A stretch of DNA of 64,000 nucleotides from contig CADCXD010000018.1 in assembly GCA_902806575.1 (NCBI GenBank), positions 3,286,001-3,350,000 on the forward strand, in the 5' to 3' direction. Origin of the DNA: Jackrogersella multiformis. Lineage: Eukaryota; Ascomycota; Sordariomycetes; Xylariales; Hypoxylaceae. This document shows positions 11,888 through 22,836 of the stretch, one piece after another (position 1 is the first letter of the stretch; every line of letters begins with the position of its first letter). Under the pieces are notes generated by a model. The model worked only from the letters and a program-made list of their open reading frames with translations, did not search any database and was not told the origin of the DNA. A program made the translations under genes and the position numbers.

Positions 11888-14063
11888 TCAAGAACCTTCT
11901 AGTTTCTCAGCAGAGGCGGTAATCTCTTCGCTTTCAGCAGGTAGATGTTCGGATTCCTGGATGCGCCTTCTCTCGGCCACATGCTTAATGTTCACCCATT
12001 CCATGGCGCAGGAAACTGGGACGGTCATACAGATGCCCGCGAGCCCCAGAATGATCGTACGGCGCACTGCTTCAACGTATGCGGAACGGATGGCTTCAAG
12101 CACCGCAGGGGAAGTGGCTACAGTACTCAGCCCTGTAGCCCCGGCCTGGATCACCGCAGCCGGAGTCACGGCGTCGGTATACCGTGGTACTGCAACGTTG
12201 AGCCCATCAATCAAGAGTGCTTGACCAATTGCAGTACCCACGGCACTGTGCCAAGTTAGTTAATCGCGGAGGAGTGGTTAAGGAACGAAGCAAGTTTAGA
12301 CGGAAGTAGAAACTAGAGGATAGGTACATACCCTGCAAGGTGAAATGAGAACACATTGATTGCTATATAAGAGTGAGCTTCTCAATACCTCGATGAGATA
12401 GAACTCCCTTGACTTACCATTGCCCGTTGCCACATCTGCGGGGCTAGGTGAGGTCAGCCATCAGTCTTTTTAATACTGCGCTGGGCATGTGGATCATACT
12501 CGAGAACGGCTTGTATCGCTGTATACGGTAATTGCCCTGATACGCCCAGGCCAATTCCAGTTATTGCCAAGTATGTGGCCCAGTGCGTGGTGGGGGTAGA
12601 GAGATCGACGGTCGTGAGAAGGCCAGCTCCGACACAGCAGACGATGCCTCCGCTTATCATATAGGGCACCTTAGAGAAGCTTTGTCAGCCAACACTCCCA
12701 GCGTATAGGGGTAGGATCAGAATCACTCACATAGTATCCCCATCTAGACACTGCTCCCCCAACAACTATCAATGCAACCAGTTGGGGACCTACAAGCGCA
12801 ATGTACCGAAGTCCACTTTCAGTAGTAGACGCTCCCTGCGCGGATTGGAATAAGATTGGAAGGTAATATCCGTACTGCAGCCCAAGAGTCGCAGTAGTTA
12901 GAAAAGAAGACCATCGAACACGCGTGAGTACCATTGAGGTAGTCAAGGAATACTTACGACGACGGAAATAATACCGAACCCTATAAGGGTCGTCGCTCCC
13001 ACATACACTGAACGCTTCTTCAGGACTCGAACCGGGATGAGGGCGAGCTCCCCTTGTCTCGTAAGCCAATAACAAAAGAATATCGATAAAGCTCCGAAAC
13101 CGACAAAGAGGCCTATAACCTTTTGGTCGTTCCAGCGGTATACGCTGCCACCCCAGGTCAGTGCGAGCAAGATACATGTAATGGCGCCAAGGAACAGAAC
13201 TAGTCCGGGGACGTCCATGTGTCGAAGCTTCTCGCGTAGGGGCAGAGATTGGTTGGCTTCTTTCGACAGCTGTCCAAGGGGTACGAACAGCAGCACAATT
13301 ATGATGACGCATACGCCGGCTGGGAGGTTACTGCAACGGAACAATCAGGAATCTTATCATCTACTGGAGACTCGGGACCATCTCACATCCAGAAGCACCA
13401 ATCTGTTCAGAACGTTAGTGATACATATGATCAGTGTTCCCCAGATAGGTTGATACGAACGCCAGTTCACGTATTGTGTAAGAGCACCGCCTATGACGGG
13501 TCCACAGCACACGGCCACTGCCATCGCGCTGAGCACGATACCCTGATACAGTGGCACCTTATCAATGGTGACAGTCTGTCCGATGATGGCGAGCGCTCCT
13601 TGCAGCAGCCCTGCGGCCCCGAGACCCAGCCATGCGCGCCCAAAGATGAGGACAGCAGAGGTGGGAGCAGCGGCGCAGATGGCAGAGCCCACTGAGTAAC
13701 AGACCAGCAAGTCAGCTCTCACGCCAGGGAGTAATCTAGGTCACGCACGCACGTTCAAAAACAGCCAGCGATATGACATACCACTTTGGCGTTGAAGTAT
13801 TTGTATAGGTTGCCAAATAGAGGCTGGAAGGCGGTCAAGGTTAGCATGTACGCGGACCCGTACCAGGCTACGTCCGACAGCGACCTAAAGTCGGTGGTGA
13901 TGGGCGGGATGGCGACGGCAATGATGTTGACGTCCAGCCCGAAGAGGAAGACGCCGAGGCATAGGCTACCCATCACGGTAGCGAGCCGCCACGAGACAAG
14001 CTGACCGGTTCCCGCCTGGGAACTCAGGCCAAGAGCTCCGGCTTTTGCGTCGTCTTCGGTCAT
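11888..14063 (-). CDS. DHA2-type MFS transporter (TOXA-like drug/toxin efflux pump)
   Basis: The minus-strand gene starts at ATG 14063. It has successive hydrophobic helices, the helix-1 L-D-x-N-I-I-A-V-A-I-P segment, W-Y-G-S-A-Y-M-L-T, and G-R-A-W-L-G-L-G-A-A-G, all typical of 14-helix DHA2 pumps. The gene is cut by at least eight introns. Exon ends supported by frame include about 13461, a 16-nt exon 13387-13402 (encoding W-C-F-W-I), 12958-13330, about 12729-12874, a short exon carrying VATGNA and another carrying NVFSFHLAG; the last exon ends at 11888. Two junctions are less certain: the exon 1/2 boundary near 13797/13713, and a 41-bp intron near 12430-12475. The product probably sits in the plasma or vacuolar membrane and uses proton antiport. 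The neighbouring P450 suggests efflux of a shared compound; this is inference. Confidence 0.85.
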
Positions 14064-14755
14064 GGATGCTCTGCAAGATCAGGAGGCTAGAAAGGTATAG
14101 TAACAGGTTAAAAATAGATGGTGGGCTAGAAAAATAAAGCAAGAGAATGGCACGATGGACGCTGTTTGTCGACGAAGAGAAGAGGGGCCGGAGCATGGTA
14201 ATATCTGACCAGAAGAGCCGCGATGAATTTGCGAGGGACGGGAGAGAACGCATGGAGAGCAATTCATCTGCCCATCCGTCGCCGAAATTAGGGGCTACAC
14301 ATTGATGTTGGAGTGGTAAATATTTATTCGCCAAGCCAGTCATATATGTTATATACCTAACCTACATGTATATATACATGTAGGACCTAGGTAGGTACCT
14401 TTATCCTATGGTCTTATAAGTCTCACCACGCTGCGCCCCCCTGGCTACATAGGTACCCGCCCCTACGATCTACGATGCAGATTGGATTCCAACAGCAGCA
14501 AAAGGCTTGGCAAAAGCTGGGGTTAAATAAATACATCAAATACTTCGGTGTCACTTTCGCTAAGCCAAGAGATACAAGGTATAAAGCTCCAACCACCTAT
14601 GTTTGCCTGCTTGTTTGCTACCTAATTATAAAGTTGTATTTATTCGGTCTGGCTAGGTAGTTAATTAAAAAATACTGGTGAATGCGGTAGTTAAAAGCTT
14701 CCTCTCATATAAGCAGCTTTCGTGTGCACAGCACCCTGATACTTTCGTGTTATTC
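14064..14755. other. intergenic region
   Basis: This contains the 5' flank of the transporter and a palindrome-rich patch (about 14345-14400: ACATGTATATATACATGT and CCTAGGTAGGTACC). No supported gene. Confidence 0.4.
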
Positions 14756-15022
14756 CTACCTCTTCGCAATGTCAACAATGACATCCATACCTTTCACGGG
14801 GCCGTTAAGACCGAAAGACGGTGTCATCGAGTTCAAACGCGGGAAAGGCAGCTTATCCCCCGCGGAGCCCTTTACTACCTCCAATCGGAAACGGCGTAAG
14901 AGTATTGCGATAAATCCGAATATCTCCTGTCTCGCCAGTATCTGCCCAGGACACATAGTAGCGCCTCCGCCAAACGGTCTAAAAGCAGGCGAGCGAGTCA
15001 GCGACTTCTTATTTTGATACAA
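14756..15022 (-). pseudogene. cytochrome P450 C-terminal remnant
   Basis: About 88 residues remain of a P450 tail: F-R-P-F-G-G-G-A-T-M-C-P-G with the heme Cys, followed by A-R-Q-E-I and a normal C-terminal strand ending in stop at 14756. This pattern resembles CYP7/CYP8-like fungal P450s. Upstream on the minus strand (15023-15182) no continuing P450 frame is recognisable, and the retrotransposon begins at 15183, so the I- and K-helix regions are gone. It differs from the other three P450s in the window and is not a simple copy of the one at 24.9 kb, although both have a G-G-G-x-x-x-C-P-G loop. Confidence 0.7.
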
Positions 15023-15177
15023 TATTGCAGGAGTGCAATACAGCTTCGTCGATACATTTCGTCGTTACAACTCTCCAAGTCAACTGCGCGTTCGACATTC
15101 TTTCTGATTTCCTGAGTACGATTCCAATCCCAACCCATAAACCCCATTCATACTCGTCGTGTCCAAGTTCTGACTTC

Positions 15178-15182
15178 TCGCC
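15178..15182. repeat. target-site duplication, left (TCGCC)
   Basis: Five bases directly before the left LTR, TCGCC, match TTGCC directly after the right LTR except for one C/T transition, as expected if one copy was hit by RIP-type mutation. Confidence 0.65.
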
Positions 15183-15495
15183 TGTGACAAGGGCAATAGG
15201 GCTTGGAACTATAGTTTAATTTCGAATTATAATTCTCTATAGTCTTAAGGTCCTTGCCTTTTATCTCTTCTTGCAAAGCGAGGCGTAATAACTTATATGT
15301 ATATAATCTGAATATTTCTTTAAGCGCCGTTAGCGCCTTTTTATTTTTATTAGTTTAGTTTTACATATATTAATTAAGTTTTTTAATTAACCTTATTTAA
15401 TAGCTTTATTTTATAAGTTTTAATATATTTTATATTAATTAATATATATATATATATTAATTATATTTTACTTTATAAAGTTTATTCGTATAATA
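15183..15495 (-). repeat. LTR (3' LTR relative to the minus-strand element)
   Basis: This is 313 bp, the same length as the partner at 21843-22155. It begins TGTGACAAGG and, read on the plus strand, ends ...GTATAATA, aligned to GTATGACA in the partner. The outer (left) part keeps the less mutated bases while the inner part is AT-converted. Confidence 0.88.
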
Positions 15496-15516
15496 TTAGC
15501 TTTTTCTTTTTAATAC
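15496..15516 (-). other. candidate polypurine tract
   Basis: On the minus strand, the bases just before the 3' LTR read AAAAAGAAAAAGCTAA, a purine run in the position expected for plus-strand priming. RIP converts G to A, so purity is preserved even after mutation. Confidence 0.45.
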
Positions 15517-17456
15517 TTAACTTTAAGCATTTTAAAGGGTTATAAAATTACGAGGTTTATTAACGTGTTACTTATAAAATAACTTAATTATTACCTTTAT
15601 TTTATCGTTAAATATATATTTATAAGGTTTTTAAGTTTAATATTTTTTAACCGGTTAATTTTTTTATTTAACGAGATATTTTATTTTACTTTAATTTTTA
15701 ATAAAGTTTATAACTTATTTTACTTAATAATCTTTAAGCTTTATTAAAGTTGCTTTACGTAAAACTTAATTAAAGTTAAGAAGTTTTTAATTATTAACGC
15801 GATAAAGTTCGATAAATAAGATATAAAACGAATTATATATTTTTTAATTTTTAAGTAAAATAAGTTTTATTATTATAAAAAAAATTATTTATTAAATTTT
15901 AAAAGGTCTTAAAAGCTTTTTATTTAATTTTTTAATAAGGCGTTTTATCTTAATATTTTTTACGTTAAGTATTATAAGTTATTTTTCTTAAAAAGTTAAT
16001 ATATTTTTTCGTCGTTTATTTACTTATTCCTTTATTTATTAACGGTTTTATTTTAAATGTTTTTATACTTTTTAATATACTTATATTATTTAATATATAT
16101 ATAATTTATTTTTTAAATTACGTAAAGTGCTTATAAAAAGGTTATAAGCGATTAAATAATAATTATAATTAATATAAAAAGGTATAAATTATATTAATAA
16201 TAAAGTAATATTATTATAAGTAAATTTAATTATTATAAGGAGGTTTTTTTAATTACTTATTTTATAATTAACGAAAGCTTTAAAATAAATTTTTAAAATT
16301 TAATTAAAGCGTTTTATTTAGTTATTAGTTTACGGGTAAAACGTAATATTTATATAAGATTTAATTTCTATTAATTTAAAAAAGTTTTTTTAAATATAAG
16401 AAATAAACTTAAAGTTTTTATTAAAAATAATATTTAATGGTACGTTATATAATCTTTAATATTATTTAATAAAGATTTTAATTAAATTATTAGATTTTTT
16501 TCTTTTTACCTTAAAAGGGATAAAGTAAGCTATTTTTAAAAATAAATTTATTATTATTTAAATAAAGTTATAACCGTTTAATAAAAAAAGGTTTATAATA
16601 AAGTTTATTATTATTATTAATTAAGGTTTATAATATAATTTTATCGGTTAAAGATATTTATATAAAGTGTGGTAAAGGATCTTATTTTATTAACATTTTA
16701 AATATCTTCGTACGTAATCCCGGATAATATTTTTAATATTTAATTATTAAAAGTTTTAAATAATTAATTTTAAGGTTTTATTTATTTTTATATATTTAGC
16801 GATAAAGGTATTATATTTAAAGGAAATAACTTCTTTTTAAAGTTTTATAAATATTTAAAGCTTATTTTTTCGATATAAGAGATTATCTTAAAGGATAACG
16901 TTTTTAAAAGGGTTTATGATTTACGTAATATATTCCGAGTTATTAATAGTTGCTTTTTTTAATTTTTTTATAAAATCGGAAGCTTAATTAAAGGTAGTAA
17001 AGCTGCATAATTTTTTTAATATAATAATCACAATTATTAAAAAGGTAAATAAAGTTCCTTAAGAATGTAAAAAATGTTTATCTTATAAAATTAACTTTAT
17101 AAGTTAATTTTTAACTCTTTCTTTTTTAAGTTAATATTACGATAATTTAAAGAGGATATTAACTTTATTATTTTGTTTTTTTAATCGATAATTAATAATA
17201 AATTAATATAATAATAATTTCTATATTTATTAAATTTAATATTAATTTAAGACTTTAACCGTTATAAAGTAAATTAAATTTTAATTTAATATTTAATATT
17301 TTTTAAGTATTAATGTTATTTTCCGAAAAAGTTTATTATAATTAATAGTTTTTTATTATAAATTTTATAATTTATTTTTATTAATATAAGTTTATAAAAA
17401 TAATAAGTTATTAATTTAAATTTACCTTATTTATTTTTTTAAGAAAGAACGGCGTT

Positions 17457-17561
17457 AATAATATAATTCGATATATCGGTTTTAATATAATTCGATATAT
17501 CGGTTTTAATATAATTCGATATATCGGTTTTAATATAATTCGATATATCGGTTTTAATATA
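17457..17561. repeat. 24-bp tandem repeat, four near-perfect copies
   Basis: The unit TTTTAATATAATTCGATATATCGG is repeated about four times head to tail inside the element, downstream of the RT motif in element orientation. Each unit contains the inverted repeat CGATATATCG. The copies look identical despite heavy mutation around them. Confidence 0.85.
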
Positions 17562-20500
17562 AGTTTATTTTAAGGGATTAAAATATATTATAATAAAAGC
17601 TTAAGTAAATTAAGATTTAAATTCTTTAAAGGATTTATTTATTTTATTCGTTTATTTTTAATCTTTTTTATCTTTTTTATTTACGTTAATAATTAATTTT
17701 ATTATTTCCGAGAATTTCTTTATAAATTGTCGATAAAAGTTTATAAAACCGATAAATTATTAAGATTCCTTAAGGGATTTAAGTATTTTTTAATTATTAA
17801 TATAATTAATTTTATTTTAAGCTATTAAAATATTATTTATTTTAATAATATATCTTAAAAAATCTACTTTTTATACTTTTTAGAAATACTTCCGTGGGTT
17901 AATCGTTAAATAATGTTTTATAAGTTTTTTTAAGACTTTTTTAATAATTTTATCGTGTTTTTTTATTATATTTACATAAATAAAAAAATTATTTAAATAT
18001 ATTAAAAGGCTTAAATCGATAAGATTTTAGAAAATATTATTTATTATTAATTAGAAAATTATAAGAGCGTTAATTAATTTAAATAGTATTATTAAATATT
18101 TAAAAAGGTTATACTTATAACGGAATATTATTTTTTATTTGTCCTTTTCTTTAATCTTAACCAGGTAAAATCTTAACTTAAGGTTAATTTTTATAAACCA
18201 TTTTGCGGTTTTAAAACGAGCTTATAATCTTAATATTAACGGTATAAAATAACGGATAAGGATAATATTATTATTTAAGCCTTAATAATTAATTACTAAT
18301 TTAAAAAGGTTTTAAGGATCGGGTTTATCGATAAATATTATAGGTGTTATATAAAATGAGATTAATTTCCAGATTTAGTTATTATTAATTATTTTATTTA
18401 ACTATAATTTAAATATATTAAGTTTTTTTTCGTTTATAACGTAAAAAGGTTCCTAAGGAGGTATTTTTTTTTCTTAAAGATCGATAAAATAATTTTAAGG
18501 TTAATAATTTAGAAAGCGTTATTTTTTTTTTTTAGTTATAATGTATATAAATTCACGGAATTTTTTAGGAATATTCTTTAACGTTTTATTTATTTTAATA
18601 TTTTTTGTTATCGTTATATTAGTTAACTTTTCCGGATTATATAAAGTTAAGTTAATGTAATATTTCCGATAATAAAAGAAATTAAACTTAATTTTCTTAA
18701 AGTTTAAAAAGAAATTTATAAATTTATAAATTTTTATTTATTATTATAATATAATAATATTATATTTATTATTTAAAGGGTTTAACTTAAAGTTAATTCG
18801 AGAAAAGTGATTTTTTTAATAACGAAAAATAAAGGAATTAATATAATAGCGTTTTATAAGAAGGATTTAAGTTAAGTTAAAGGTTAATATAAATTAAGCA
18901 TATTATTTTTTAATAATTAATAACTTTTATTTCTTTACTTTAAAAAAAAATATTATTAAGATTAAGCTTCCGGAGTTTAATAATATTTATACTTAATATT
19001 TATTTTCATTATATAATAATATTATGTTAATAATAAGTTTATATTTTAAAGTTAATTTTAAGTAAGGTTTCTTTATAACTTTTATTTTATTTTTAATTAG
19101 TTTTTTAATTATTACGGTTCGGCATACTTTACTTTAATTTAGCCGTGGGATTTAATAAAGTATAACGTTAAGGCCTTTTAAAAATCCGAGTTAAAATTTT
19201 TAATTTTTATAATTTAAGAATAAGATAATTCTTATAAAATTATATTTATTTATACCTTTTTTTATAGTGAAAATACAAGTTAAGTATTATTATCTCGGGG
19301 TTATTTTATAAAAAAAACTTTATTTAAGTTTAATAATAAGTTTTTATTATTAATATTTTTTTTTATAAAATAAGAAAAGGTTTAATAATTATTACGTTTA
19401 TAACGTTAATAAAATTTCTTATCTTTTTTTTATTAATTTATATTTACTTAATTAATCCTTTTTAAGGCATTTTTATTATTAAATTAAACCTTATTTTTTT
19501 AATTTAATCTTAATTTATTTTTGTTTTTAAGTTTATCGTTATTTTTTAAGGATTAATCTTAACTCGGATTAAAGCGGTTTTCTTTTTTACGGTTAATTTA
19601 ACTTAACTTTAAGGGCTTTTAAGTCGAAGCGGGCCTTTTTTTTCTTAAAATATTAAGGTTAATTAATATATTTTTATATATTTAACTTACTTTTTAAATA
19701 ACGGTAAAGAATTCTTTATTTATATCCGAAAGTCCCCTTTATTTAAAATAAATTAATTTAATGATTTCGTTAAAAAGGATTTTAACGATATAATTTTAAA
19801 ACGTTATTTTAAATTATTAAATTACTTTATTAAGGTTTAACAATTCGGTGAAATATTAAGCAACGTTCCTTTAATATTTAAGCTTATTTATTTTTTTCGA
19901 GTTGCGATACCTTTTTAAAAGGTTTATAAAACGTTTTTAAAAGGTAATAACGTATATTATTTAAGTATTAAAGACTTTTAACCGCGTAACTTAACTTTTA
20001 CGTTATTAATATTATAGTTATATTTTTTTAAATAATAACGATTTAACTTAATTAATATAATAAAAATCTTTAGGAAAATTTTTTATATACGTTTTTAAAT
20101 ATACTTTAATTTTTATTTATTAAATCTAGAATTTTATAAGGTTTTTTTTATCGTAAACGGTAAGTTTATTAAGTTATATTAAATTAACGATAATTATTAC
20201 GTAAAAAAGATAAATTAATTATTTTAAGGCTTTAAATAATCGATTATTATTACTTTAAAGTAAAAAATCTTTGTCGTTATATAAGGGCGTGAGATTACCT
20301 TAAGGTAGTTTTTTAAGAGGGTCTTTAAGTAATTTAAGGTTTTAAGATTAATTATCGAAATTAAAATTACTTAAATTATTATTAAATACTTCGATAACTT
20401 TTTTAAGGGAAATTTCTTCTTTATTATTTTTAAATATAAAAGGGTTAACTTTAACGAAATTAAATTATATTTAAGCCTTTTTAATTATTCTTTTAACTTA

Positions 20501-21842
20501 AGCTCGTAAAAAGGATTATAAAGAGAAAAGGTTTTTTATTTAAGTTTTCGAATTAAAGTATTTAATAAATGATATTTTAAAGTATATTAAGTTTTTTCGA
20601 TTAAGGAAATTCGGTTTAATTAACGTTTTTAATATAACACGTTTTCCGATACTTTTTAAAATAAAGTTAATATTAATTAATTTATTAAAAACTAATTAAA
20701 TATTAAATTTATTAAAAACGGCTTAAGTATAAACCTTTAAATTATTAAATTAATAATAAATCTTTACGTCGATATACGTAAAGTTTATATTTTTTTTTAT
20801 AAGAAAGTTATTAATTTAAGATTTTTTAATATAAGTTTAATTTATTACCTTTTATTAAAGATCCTTTTATTTTTTAATATTTTAATAAAAGGTTTAAAAG
20901 ACTTATTAATAATAGTTAATTATTTTTTTAAACTTATTAATAACTTTTTATTAAGCTTAATTATTTTATATATATTAAGTAATTACACTTTAAACTTATT
21001 ATAAAAAGTTTAAGTTAACTTATTAAATTTATTATTTAAAGTAAGTTATTTATTTATTTATTAATATTATACCGGTTTAATTAAATTAAATTACCGTATT
21101 ATAAATTATTCGAATTATATTATATTAGTTTTAAATTTAGTTTTTATTGGTAATTTAATTACCCGTAACGGTAATAATAAGTGTTTAAATAGCATAATAA
21201 TTATCGTATATTTTTTAATAAAGTTTAATAAACCATATAAAGAGGTTATTAAAATTAACTTCGATATTATTAATATTAAAAACGTTTTATATAATTATTT
21301 TATAATTTTAAAGATTATAAAAGATTATAATATTATCGTTATTAAGTTAAGATAATTCGGGAATAAAGAAAAGGTTTCGAAGCGGTATATTTTTTATTTT
21401 AAGTATTTTAATAAGGAATTACGTATTAAAGCGTTATTTAATTTTAATAAATTTTTATAAATAGTAATTTTCTTTATACTTACCTTTAGTTTCGAGGTTT
21501 CGTAAAAAAGATATTATTAAAGACTTAAAAGATTATTCGTCGTTTAACGAGAATAATTCGAGGTTTTATAAATTAATAAATAATAAAATTAAAATATAAA
21601 TACTTAATTTAAATACTTAAGAAATAATAAAATATAAAGTTTCTTTTATAATTATAATAACGTACGTAATAATGAAATTAATAAATAATATTAATATAAT
21701 ATACTTTAATAAAAAACTTCTTTAGGTAAATTAATCGTTTATAAGTGGTTAAAATAAGGTAATTTAATAAAGGAATTATTTTTTTTCCGAGAGGCACGTA
21801 CTTTTTTAAAATAAGGTTTTTTTAAAATAAAAAAGAATTATT

Positions 21843-22155
21843 TATAATAAGGATAATAAAGCTTAAAACTATAATTTAATTTTAAATTATAATTTTTTAT
21901 AATTTTAAGGTCTTTACTTTTTATCTTTTCTTATAAAACGAGACGTAATAACTTATATATATATAATTTAAATATTTCTTTAAACGTTATTAACGCCTTC
22001 TTATTCTTATTGGTTTAGTCTTACATATATTAATTAAATCTTCTAATTAACCTTATCTAATAACTTTATTTCATAAGTTTCAACATATCTTATATTAACT
22101 AACATGTATGCATATATTAATCATATTCTGCTTCGTGGAGCCTATCCGTATGACA
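21843..22155 (-). repeat. LTR (5' LTR relative to the minus-strand element)
   Basis: This 313-bp partner of the left LTR begins TATAATAAGG (aligned to TGTGACAAGG) and ends GTATGACA. Its outer right end keeps C and G (for example TTCGTGGAGCCTATCCG) where the left copy has T and A. Confidence 0.88.
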
Positions 22156-22160
22156 TTGCC
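22156..22160. repeat. target-site duplication, right (TTGCC)
   Basis: Five bases right after the LTR match the left copy TCGCC with one transition. Confidence 0.65.
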
Positions 22161-22836
22161 ATATCAGTCATGCTCCTTCCAGCTATTTTGCTTTGGAGAA
22201 TCCAGATCCGACGGACCAAGAAATTCGCTATCCTCGGTCTCTTCTCACTTTCCATCGTCACCATGGTCATTGCCATAGTGCGGGTCGCGACCATCGCCGT
22301 GACGAGGAGGCCAGACGGCAATCTCGATAGTACATACCTTTGGCTGTGGAGTTCCATTGAGCCGGCTGTCGGTACGTAGAAGTACACCCTCGTCCGTGCC
22401 GCAAGGCCTTCCATCTTACTTACTAATACCACTGTTCGTCGTACCAGCCATCGTTGTGTCTTGCCTGTCAGCGTTCCCGCAACTCTTCACGCAGTCGTCC
22501 CGCAACCAGAAGCCGGCATTTACTCCGTCCGAGTCGCGCCTCCGGATGATGTCGCGTATCCGGTCGAGGAAGAATCGGACCAAAGACACGTGGGCGGAAC
22601 TGGGCTCCGTCACGCAACATACTACTACTGCCTTCGACCATTCCCGCATTGAGACCGATGTCGAGACAACGTCCCAAAGAAGCCAAGACAGCCAACAACC
22701 CGTGCTGGTCCCCCATACCCATAGGCCTGTCGTCTACGCTTATAGAGGGCCGTCCCAAGAACAGTCTTTAGGCTCCGAAGGTCAGATCACGCATCAGATC
22801 GAGTTCAGTGTTACTAAGCGACCAGGAAAAGAATGA
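22156..22836 (+). pseudogene. rhodopsin-domain (SAT4-type) integral membrane protein, N-terminally truncated by the retrotransposon
   Basis: Two exons, up to 22371 and 22448-22836, join at E-P-A-V|A-I-V-V-S-C-L. They encode helices IAISVMLLPAILLW and FSLSIVTMVIAIVRVA, then W-L-W-S-S-I-E-P-A-V, the signature end of the fungal seven-helix rhodopsin/SAT4 family, and a hydrophilic, probably disordered cytosolic tail. The first four to five helices expected in the family are missing, and the frame simply opens out of the LTR end (the first in-frame ATG, 22104, is inside the LTR). No matching N-terminal half is recognisable on the left side of the element. Splice sites (donor GTACGT at 22372, acceptor CCAG at 22447) look normal. 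Confidence 0.75.

Larger units (their letters stand above)
15183..22155 (-). mobile_element. complete Ty3/gypsy LTR retrotransposon, RIP-inactivated
   Basis: The element is 6973 bp, extremely AT-rich, with no long frame on either strand, bounded by two 313-bp direct repeats. Decayed coding on the minus strand fixes family and orientation. At 18051-18089 one frame still spaces the residues of the gypsy reverse-transcriptase M-P-F-G-L-x-N-A-P block, and at 17988-17999 the Y-L-D-D active-site block reads Y-L-N-N. At 16681-16740 a Y-V-x-x-[Cys site now Tyr]-x-x-C pattern resembles the integrase zinc finger. All inferred changes are C-to-T or G-to-A, including Gln codons turned into TAA. The order RT then integrase, with 2.5 kb left after the RT motif, is gypsy, not copia. 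It is not capable of autonomous movement. Confidence 0.9.

Noticed and set aside
15025..15219. Left flank frame with FDILSDFLSTIPIP, faintly like a rhodopsin-family helix
   Set aside because: It overlaps the position already covered by the right-hand fragment, cannot be joined in frame across the target site, and the rest of the frame has no similarity.
15183..22155. Copia classification or plus-strand coding of the element
   Set aside because: RT precedes the integrase-like zinc pattern in minus-strand order, and about 2.5 kb remains after the RT active site, which fits gypsy; the purine-rich stretch before the right LTR initially suggested the other strand but the protein motifs decide.
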